Assembly (NCBI GenBank): GCA_019751575.1
Contig: JAIENF010000126.1
Coordinates: 1 to 8,227 of the forward strand
Direction: 5' to 3'
Origin: Burkholderiales bacterium
Lineage (GTDB): Bacteria; Pseudomonadota; Gammaproteobacteria; Burkholderiales; CAIKXV01
Length of the DNA stretch: 8,227 bases
The notes beneath the pieces were generated by a model. That model was not told where the DNA came from. It saw only the letters and a program-made list of their open reading frames with translations, and did not search any database. This document shows positions 1 through 5,528 of the stretch, piece by piece. How positions within the stretch are numbered: the first letter of the stretch is position 1; every line of letters starts with the position of its first letter. The translations under genes and the position numbers were made by a program.

Positions 1-130
1 CTACGTGCAGTGGCATGGCAAGCCGAAGCACCTGCACCCGGCGAACATGATGCCCACGGGACCCGAGCATGTGCTGCGCGAGATCGGCGCACCGCTCGCC
101 AAGATCAAGGAACTGCACGCGATGATGTGA
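1..130 (+). CDS. 3' end of an unidentified gene (42 codons visible)
   Basis: An open frame enters from the left edge (first full codon at base 2) and stops at TGA 128-130. The 42 visible residues begin YVQWHGKPKHLHPANMM and end KIKELHAMM. The segment GPEHVLREIG...KIKEL has the shape of the C-terminal helix of CaiB/BaiF-type CoA transferases, which often end in a GEHT-x-x-VLRE-x-G pattern. With so few residues this is only a weak hint and the gene should be treated as unidentified. It is read in the same direction as the ATPase that follows 33 bases later, and I see no hairpin between them, so the two may be co-transcribed. Confidence refers to this being a real coding end, not to the family. 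Confidence 0.6.
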   Translation, partial: YVQWHGKPKHLHPANMMPTGPEHVLREIGAPLAKIKELHAMM

Positions 131-151
131 TCTGTGCCTGTAATGCTCGTC

Positions 152-156
152 GGAGG
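152..156 (+). promoter_or_regulatory. Ribosome binding site GGAGG that fixes the ATPase start
   Basis: GGAGG lies 7 bases upstream of ATG 164. An in-frame ATG at 134 would add ten residues (MPVMLVGGTS) but would place this site inside the coding region and has no comparable site of its own. The 164 start is therefore preferred. Confidence 0.8.
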
Positions 157-163
157 TACATCC

Positions 164-2872
164 ATGAACGAGGAGCATCCACCCTGGCACACGGCCGAGG
201 TCTCTGCCGTCCTGCAGGCCCTCGGCACCGGAGCGCAGGGTCTTGACCCGGCAGAAGCCGGGCACCGGCTCGAGGTATACGGACCGAACCGCCTGACGGA
301 AGCAGCGCCGCCGGGCCTTCTGGCGCGCCTGCTGCGCCAGTTCAACAACATTCTGCTGATCGTGTTGATGATCGCAGCCGGCCTGACCGCCGCGATGGGC
401 CACTGGATAGACAGCGGCGTGATCGCCGTGGTAGTCCTGCTCAACGCGCTGATCGGCTACGTGCAGGAAGGCAAGGCAGAGCGCGCACTGGACGCGATCC
501 GCCATCTGCTCGCACCCCACGCCGTGGTCCTGCGCGGCGGGACGCAGCACGACATCGATGCCGCCGGGCTGGTGCCGGGCGACATCGTGCTGCTCGCATC
601 GGGCGACAGCCTGCCCGCAGATGTGCGACTGATCCAGGCGCGCAACCTGCGCGTGGATGAATCGGCCCTCACCGGTGAATCGATGCCGGTAGACAAGGAC
701 ATCGCCCCGGTCGCAGCCGACGCGGGTATCGGGGATCGGCTCTGCATGGGTCATGCCGGAACGATGGTGACCCAGGGGCAGGCGCGCGCCGTGGTGGTCG
801 GCACCGGCGCGAACACCGAGATCGGTCGCATCGGGCGCATGCTCGAATCGGTCGAGACCGGCACCACGCCGCTGCTCGAGAAGATGGCCGTGTTCGGCCG
901 ACGGCTGACGCTGGTGATCCTCGCCGCCGCCGCCGCGCTGTTCGCATTCGGCACCCTGGTACGCGGCATGGATACGGCCGAGACCTTCATGGCCGCGGTC
1001 GGACTCGCGGTGGCGGCGATTCCTGAAGGCTTGCCCGCAATCCTCACCATCACCCTGGCCATCGGCGTGCAGCGCATGGCACGCCGCCATGCAGTGATCC
1101 GCCGACTGCCTGCGGTCGAGACGCTGGGCTCGGTGACCGTGATCTGTTCAGACAAGACCGGCACGCTCACCCGCAACGAGATGACGGTGCAGTCGGTGCT
1201 GTGCGCCAGACAAGCCTTCGATGTCGAGGGCGCTGGCTATGCACCGATCGGGACGATCTCGCGCAACGGCCGGCCGCTGGATGTGCTGCGGGCGCGGGCG
1301 ACCGAGCCGGTGCTGATGCGCCTGGCGGAGGCTGCAGCCCTCTGCAACGACGCCAGCCTGCGCGAGGACGGCACGGGCTGGCATCTGGCGGGAGACCCGA
1401 CCGAAGGCGCACTGCTGACCCTCGCGATGAAGGCAGGCCTGAACCCGACTACGCTGAAACTGGAGCGCGAGCGGCTGGACCTGATCCCGTTCGAGTCCGA
1501 GCATCGCTTCATGGCCACGCTGCATCCGGACGCCGATGCGACGCGGGTGCTGGTGAAGGGCGCGCCCGAGCGGGTGCTCGCGATGTGTTCCCTGCAGGCC
1601 CTGGGCGACGGAAAGGACGAGCCGCTGGCCGAAGCCCACTGGCATGCCGCGATCGAAGACCAGGCACGGGCCGGCCGGCGCGTGCTCGCAGTGGCCACCC
1701 GCGCACTGCCTGCGGGCCGGCGCGAACTGCAGCATGCCGATGTCGAACAGGGCCTGACGCTGCTGGGCATCGTCGGCATCATCGACCCGCCACGGCCGGA
1801 GGCCGTGCAGGCAGTCGCGCGCTGCCAGGCGGCCGGCATCCGCGTGGTGATGATCACCGGCGACCATGGCGTCACCGCCGCCGCGATCGCGCAACAGCTG
1901 GGCATGGGCGAAGGACAGCAGGCGATCACCGGACAGCAGGTCGAGGCGATGGACGACACCGCGCTGCGCGAGTCGGTGCGCGATGCACGCGTGTTCGCCC
2001 GCGCGAGCCCGGAACACAAGCTGCGCCTGGTACGCGCCCTGAAGGCCAACGGCGAGATCGTCGCGATGACCGGCGACGGCGTCAACGACGCGCCGGCCCT
2101 GAAGCAGGCCGATGTCGGCGTCGCGATGGGAAGCAAGGGCACCGAGGCCGCCAGGCAGGCCGGTTCCGTGGTGCTGGCCGACGATAACTTCGCTTCGATC
2201 GCGCATGCGGTCGAGGAAGGGCGCACGGTCTATGACAACCTGAAGAAGACCGTCACCTTCCTGCTGCCGGTCAACGGCGGCGAGTCGCTGACCCTGCTGC
2301 TGGCGGTGCTGCTCGGCATCGCGCTGCCGATCCTTCCGGCGCAGGTGCTGTGGGTGAACATGGTGAGCTCGGTCGCGCTGGCGATGGTCCTGGCCTTCGA
2401 ACCGACCGAGGCCGGCGTGATGCGCCGCCCGCCCCGCCCGGTCGGCGAACCCCTGCTGACACGCTTCCTGGTCTGGCGCATCGCGTTCGTGTCCACCCTC
2501 TTCCTGGCGGGCATCTTCGGCATGTTCGAATGGGCGCTGTCACAAGGTGCCAGCATCGAAGCCGCCCGCACCGCCGCGGTCAACACCCTGGTCTGCATGG
2601 AGGTGTTCTACCTGTTCAGCGTGCGCTACCTGAAAGCGCCCTCGTTCACCTGGCAGGGCGTGCGCGGCACGCCGCGCGTGCTGGTCGCCGTGGCAGGGGT
2701 GTTCGCGCTGCAGTTGCTGTTCACCTTTACGCCACTGATGAACACGCTGTTCCAGACCGAGGCGCTGCCCTTCGCATGGGGCATCGTGATCATGGCAGCC
2801 GGCGTTTCGCTGCTGGTGATACTGGAGGTGGAGAAGGCGGTGCTGCGGCGGGTGGGTGCGATCCGGATGTAA
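164..2872 (+). CDS. P-type cation-transporting ATPase, Ca2+-ATPase-like P2 group
   Basis: An integral inner-membrane pump that uses ATP, through a phospho-aspartate intermediate, to move cations. The product is 902 residues from ATG 164, the usual length for bacterial P2-type pumps. Visible parts in order are an N-terminal cation-ATPase domain, M1/M2 (about 63-100), an actuator domain with TGES (170-173), M3/M4 with PEGLP (287-291), the phosphorylation motif DKTGT with Asp330, a nucleotide-binding motif KGAPE (465-469), TGDH (565-568), the hinge TGDGVND (636-642) and six C-terminal helices M5-M10 (about 700-895). There is no N-terminal heavy-metal domain and no CPC motif, which argues against a Cu/Zn/Cd P1B pump. 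Compared with SERCA, M4 Glu (E288), M5 Asn and Glu (N704, E707) and M6 Asn (N732) are kept, but the M6 Thr-Asp pair reads Ser735-Ser736. Mycobacterial CtpF-like pumps, as I recall them, share this M6 style with LAFEP following. Ca2+ is the likeliest ion, but Na+, K+ or Mn2+ cannot be excluded. Confidence 0.95.
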   Translation: MNEEHPPWHTAEVSAVLQALGTGAQGLDPAEAGHRLEVYGPNRLTEAAPPGLLARLLRQFNNILLIVLMIAAGLTAAMGHWIDSGVIAVVVLLNALIGYVQEGKAERALDAIRHLLAPHAVVLRGGTQHDIDAAGLVPGDIVLLASGDSLPADVRLIQARNLRVDESALTGESMPVDKDIAPVAADAGIGDRLCMGHAGTMVTQGQARAVVVGTGANTEIGRIGRMLESVETGTTPLLEKMAVFGRRLTLVILAAAAALFAFGTLVRGMDTAETFMAAVGLAVAAIPEGLPAILTITLAIGVQRMARRHAVIRRLPAVETLGSVTVICSDKTGTLTRNEMTVQSVLCARQAFDVEGAGYAPIGTISRNGRPLDVLRARATEPVLMRLAEAAALCNDASLREDGTGWHLAGDPTEGALLTLAMKAGLNPTTLKLERERLDLIPFESEHRFMATLHPDADATRVLVKGAPERVLAMCSLQALGDGKDEPLAEAHWHAAIEDQARAGRRVLAVATRALPAGRRELQHADVEQGLTLLGIVGIIDPPRPEAVQAVARCQAAGIRVVMITGDHGVTAAAIAQQLGMGEGQQAITGQQVEAMDDTALRESVRDARVFARASPEHKLRLVRALKANGEIVAMTGDGVNDAPALKQADVGVAMGSKGTEAARQAGSVVLADDNFASIAHAVEEGRTVYDNLKKTVTFLLPVNGGESLTLLLAVLLGIALPILPAQVLWVNMVSSVALAMVLAFEPTEAGVMRRPPRPVGEPLLTRFLVWRIAFVSTLFLAGIFGMFEWALSQGASIEAARTAAVNTLVCMEVFYLFSVRYLKAPSFTWQGVRGTPRVLVAVAGVFALQLLFTFTPLMNTLFQTEALPFAWGIVIMAAGVSLLVILEVEKAVLRRVGAIRM

Positions 2873-2898
2873 TCGGGCAATCCTTCACCCGTGTTTCC

Positions 2899-2930
2899 CC
2901 GCGGCGGCACCCCTCGGGCATCCGCCGCGG
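2899..2930. terminator. Hairpin between convergent genes, probable bidirectional terminator
   Basis: CCGCGGCGG (2899-2907) and CCGCCGCGG (2922-2930) form a perfect 9-bp GC stem with a 14-base loop. The hairpin sits between the ATPase stop (2872) and the stop of the convergent PEP-CTERM remnant (2941). No T-run follows on either strand, so it is not a classical intrinsic terminator, although position and stem strength fit transcript-end formation. The octamer CACCCGTG also occurs as a direct repeat on both sides (2886-2893 and 2931-2938). Confidence 0.55.
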
Positions 2931-2940
2931 CACCCGTGAA

Positions 2941-3513
2941 TCAGGCCTGCCTGCGTCGACGCACCAGGCCGAACAGCGCCAATCCGCTTGCGAAGAGCAC
3001 TGCTGCGCCCGGCACCGGAATGACGGTCGTCTGCCCACCACCCTGGATCGGGACATTGCCGATGGTCACGCCGTCGATGGCCATGCCCGATGCGATGGTG
3101 TAACTGGCCTTCACCCACCCCGTATGGCCACAGCCATTGATGTTGAAGCACGTCCCCGAATCAGTGCCCAGGGGCGCCCAAGAGGTGCCGGACTGGATGG
3201 TCACGACCGCAGGATCAAGCGTCGCCGCAATGGCAGGAAGGCCGAATCCCGACACGCTGTTTCCGTTAGGCGTCGTCCGCGCCGTGAACAGCACCGCGAC
3301 CTGCGCCATCGACGAATCGAGCAGCCGCGCCCAGGCATAGTCCGCGAAACCGGCCCCGTCGCTCCGACGACGTCAGCATTGATGCCTCCTGCCACTGCTG
3401 CTGCCGATGCTCCTCAGCGCGCCGATTCCGGCCAGGCTGTCAAACGTCGAGATCCACCCATGGTTGCTGCTCGAACCCGGCGCCAGGCCGACCACACCCT
3501 CGACGGGTTGCAT
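2941..3513 (-). pseudogene. Broken PEP-CTERM (VPxP-type) exported protein gene
   Basis: Read on the - strand, the frame ending at TGA 2941-2943 closes with a classical exosortase sorting tail: a Pro motif (IPVPG), a hydrophobic helix (AAVLFASGLALFGLV) and a basic end (RRRRQA). The Pro motif is closer to the VPLPA-CTERM variant than to canonical PEP. Such tails direct secreted proteins to exosortase for processing or anchoring. Before the tail are about 120 Gly/Thr/Ser-rich residues with a Cys pair (GTCFNINGCGH). The frame is interrupted by TGA at 3373-3375, yet protein-like sequence continues beyond it in the same frame up to a possible ATG at 3513, which has AAAGG just before it. Reading about 11 codons (roughly 3358-3390) in another frame (GGINADVVGAT) and then returning gives a smooth uninterrupted protein. 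That is what one extra base near 3390 and one missing G in the run at 3354-3357 would cause. No signal peptide is visible upstream in any - frame, so the N-terminus also seems lost. Alternatives are sequencing errors or a short gene starting at ATG 3309. Confidence 0.6.
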
Positions 3514-3517
3514 TGAT

Positions 3518-3537
3518 CCTTTCGGACTAACGAAAGG
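3518..3537. repeat. Short perfect inverted repeat upstream of the SDR gene
   Basis: CCTTTCG (3518-3524) and CGAAAGG (3531-3537) are a perfect 7-bp inverted repeat with a 6-base spacer (GACTAA). It lies just beyond the 5' end of the broken PEP-CTERM gene and 112 bases before the SDR start. It could be an operator or a weak terminator stem; no function can be assigned. From it to 3608 I see nothing else that I can support. Confidence 0.35.
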
Positions 3538-3608
3538 CTGATTTCCTGACGCCACCCCGCGCAGGACCCTCGGACACGCACCCGCGCGGTATGCCGCGCC
3601 CGTCGAGT

Positions 3609-3614
3609 TAGAAT
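3609..3614 (+). promoter_or_regulatory. Possible -10 element for the SDR-transaldolase unit
   Basis: TAGAAT, one mismatch from TATAAT, lies 35 bases before the SDR start in an otherwise GC-rich stretch (context GAGTTAGAATCC). No convincing TTGACA-like -35 sits 16-18 bases upstream (the region reads GCGGTA), so this is a position-based guess. Confidence 0.35.
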
Positions 3615-3648
3615 CCAGCCAACGTCCCACACACCCTGAAAGAACGCC

Positions 3649-4422
3649 ATGGAACTCGGACTCAAAGGCAAGGTCGCCCTGATCACCGGCGGCAGCGAAG
3701 GCATCGGCCGCGCCACCGCGCTCTGCCTGGCGAAGGAAGGCGCGATCGTCTCGATCTGCGCGCGCCGCGCCGAGCCGCTGGCGGCCGTCGAGAAGGAACT
3801 GCTGGCCACCGGCGCCACCGTGCTCGCCTTCCAGGGCGATGCCACCAACGGCGAGCAGATGCAGCAGTGGGTGAAGCAGGTGCACGACACGTTCGGCCAC
3901 ATCGACATCCTGGTCAACAACGCCGGCGGCTCGGGACAGCTGTCGTTCGACGAGATCGACGAGGCGCGCTGGCAGGAAGACGTGTCGGTCAAGCTGTTCG
4001 CACCGATGCGCCTGATCCGGCTGGTGCTGCCGTACATGAAGGCGCAGAAGTCCGGTTCGATCATCAACCTCACGATGGCCGCCGCGGCGACGCCGGGCGC
4101 GAACCAGCTGCCGACGGTGGTGAGCCGGCAGGCGGGCGCGACGCTGGCCAAGGCGCTGTCGAAGGAACTCGGCCCGCACAACATCCGGGTCAACGTCGTC
4201 TGCGTCGGCAAGATCAAGACGCCGCAGCAGGCGCGTGGCGCCAAGCGCAACAACCTGACCGTCGAGGAGCACTTCGCGCGCAACGCGAAGTCGGTGCCGC
4301 TGCAGCGCATGGGCGAGCCGAAAGACATGGGCAACGCGATCACCTTCCTCGTTTCGGACGCAGCCGGCTACATCACCGGCACCTGCGTCAACGTGGACGG
4401 CGGGCTCTCGGGCGTGCTGTAG
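3649..4422 (+). CDS. SDR-family protein with a substituted catalytic tetrad
   Basis: A 257-residue cytoplasmic Rossmann-fold protein of classical short-chain dehydrogenase/reductase size. The cofactor site is intact: TGGSEGIG at 13-20 and NNAG at 90-93. Arg39-Arg40 after the second strand suggest NADP(H) preference, and the C-terminal NVDGG typical of SDRs is present. The catalytic positions are not classical. Asn of the tetrad aligns with Lys115 (VSVKLF), Ser with Thr142/Met143 (INLTMAAA), Tyr with Thr156 and Lys with Arg160 (TVVSR in place of YxxSK). The PG after the catalytic helix is VG (VCVGKIKT). The rest is well preserved with no frameshift, so this looks like a maintained divergent subfamily rather than a dying gene. 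It may bind NADP(H) without classical dehydrogenase chemistry or use other residues. The ATG at 3649 has only a weak purine-rich site (GAAAGA) before it. It is followed 5 bases later by the transaldolase gene, so the two are probably one transcript. Substrate unknown. Confidence 0.92.
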   Translation: MELGLKGKVALITGGSEGIGRATALCLAKEGAIVSICARRAEPLAAVEKELLATGATVLAFQGDATNGEQMQQWVKQVHDTFGHIDILVNNAGGSGQLSFDEIDEARWQEDVSVKLFAPMRLIRLVLPYMKAQKSGSIINLTMAAAATPGANQLPTVVSRQAGATLAKALSKELGPHNIRVNVVCVGKIKTPQQARGAKRNNLTVEEHFARNAKSVPLQRMGEPKDMGNAITFLVSDAAGYITGTCVNVDGGLSGVL

Positions 4423-4427
4423 GCCCG

Positions 4428-5507
4428 ATGAACTCCACCCAGGCACTGCACGACCTCGGCCAGAGCCTCTGGCTGGACAACATCACGCGCGACCTGCTCG
4501 ACAACGGCACGCTCGCGCGCTACATCGCCGGGCTGTCCGTGACCGGCCTCACGTCGAACCCGACGATCTTCGCCGGCGCGATCGGCGGCAGCAAGGCCTA
4601 TGACGCGGGCATCGCCGCGAAGACGAGGGCCGGCCTGACCAACGAGGCGCTGTTCGTCGAACTGGCGCTGGAAGACCTGCGCCGCGCTGCCGACCTGTTC
4701 CGTCCCGCGTTCGAGCGCACGGGCGGCGTCGACGGATGGGTCTCGATGGAAGTGTCACCGCTGCTTGCGAGCGACACCGCCGGCACCATCGCCGAGGCCC
4801 TGCAGATACACCGGCAGGCAGACCGGCCGAACCTGTTCGTGAAGATCCCCGGCACGCCGGAAGGGCTGCCCGCGATCGAGGAAGCGATCTTCGCCGGCGT
4901 GCCGGTGAACGTGACGCTGCTGTTCTCGTGCGCGCAGTACGAGGCCGCGGCCGAGGCCTGGCTGCGCGGCATCGAACGCCGGATCGAGTCCGGGCTCGAT
5001 CCGCAGGTCGATTCGGTCGCGTCGCTGTTCATCAGCCGCTGGGATGCCGCGGTCGTCGGCAAGGTACCCGCATCGCTGAACAACCGGCTGGGGATTGCAG
5101 TCGGCCAGCAGGCCTACCTCGCCTACCGCAACCTGCTCGCCTCGGCGCGCTGGAAGCGGGTGATGGCGGCCGGCGCCCGCCCGCAGCGGCTGCTCTGGGC
5201 CAGCACCGGCACCAAGGATCCGGCGGCACCGGACACGCTCTACATCGAGTCGCTGGCCGCGCCGGATACCGTCAACACGATGCCGGAGAAGACGCTGCTC
5301 GCGTTCGCCGACCATGGGAAGGTCGGTGCGGCGATCGGCGCCGGCCGCGATGGCGAACCGGCGGCGACGCTGGCCGCGATCAAGGCGGCCGGCGTCGACC
5401 TCGACGCGCTCGCACTGAAGCTGCAGCAGGACGGGGCCGCGGCGTTCGTGAAGTCATGGCATGAACTGCTGGGGACGATCGATGCGCGGATGAAGGCGGT
5501 GGGCTGA
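4428..5507 (+). CDS. tal: Transaldolase, long (mycobacterial/cyanobacterial-type) form
   Basis: A cytoplasmic enzyme of the non-oxidative pentose phosphate pathway. It moves a dihydroxyacetone unit from sedoheptulose 7-phosphate to glyceraldehyde 3-phosphate, giving erythrose 4-phosphate and fructose 6-phosphate. The 359-residue product carries LWLDNI with Asp17, TSNPTIF (42-48), VSMEVSP (105-111), the Schiff-base lysine Lys139 in LFVKIPGT, NVTLLFS (161-167) and LWASTGTKDP (257-265). TSNPTIF and the length of about 360 residues fit the longer bacterial subfamily rather than the E. coli TalA/TalB type of about 317 residues. The frame stays open far upstream, but that part is only the SDR gene read in another frame. 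ATG 4428 gives the family N-terminus and the next in-frame ATG is past residue 100. The start is 5 bases after the SDR stop with no clear Shine-Dalgarno of its own, which points to translational coupling. It converges with the dehydratase gene, 21 bases away. Confidence 0.95.
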   Translation: MNSTQALHDLGQSLWLDNITRDLLDNGTLARYIAGLSVTGLTSNPTIFAGAIGGSKAYDAGIAAKTRAGLTNEALFVELALEDLRRAADLFRPAFERTGGVDGWVSMEVSPLLASDTAGTIAEALQIHRQADRPNLFVKIPGTPEGLPAIEEAIFAGVPVNVTLLFSCAQYEAAAEAWLRGIERRIESGLDPQVDSVASLFISRWDAAVVGKVPASLNNRLGIAVGQQAYLAYRNLLASARWKRVMAAGARPQRLLWASTGTKDPAAPDTLYIESLAAPDTVNTMPEKTLLAFADHGKVGAAIGAGRDGEPAATLAAIKAAGVDLDALALKLQQDGAAAFVKSWHELLGTIDARMKAVG

Positions 5508-5528
5508 GACGAAGGAAGGCCCCGGAGA

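Noticed and set aside
1148..2206. Open frame of 352 codons on the - strand inside the ATPase gene
   Set aside because: Low-complexity Arg/His/Gln composition, no ribosome site and complete overlap with the well-supported ATPase.
2350..3516. 388-codon + strand frame overlapping the ATPase 3' end and the PEP-CTERM region
   Set aside because: Composition is Arg/Pro/Gly-rich, the start is inside the ATPase and no domain is seen.
3867..4427. N-terminal extension of the transaldolase frame into the SDR gene
   Set aside because: The upstream residues are Arg/Gly/Ala-rich shadow of the SDR. ATG 4428 gives the family N-terminus and correct length.
3373..4446. Open frame of 357 codons on the - strand covering the SDR gene and entering the PEP-CTERM remnant
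   Set aside because: The part opposite the SDR has shadow-like composition. Only its last stretch (below about 3513) looks protein-like and belongs to the broken PEP-CTERM gene.
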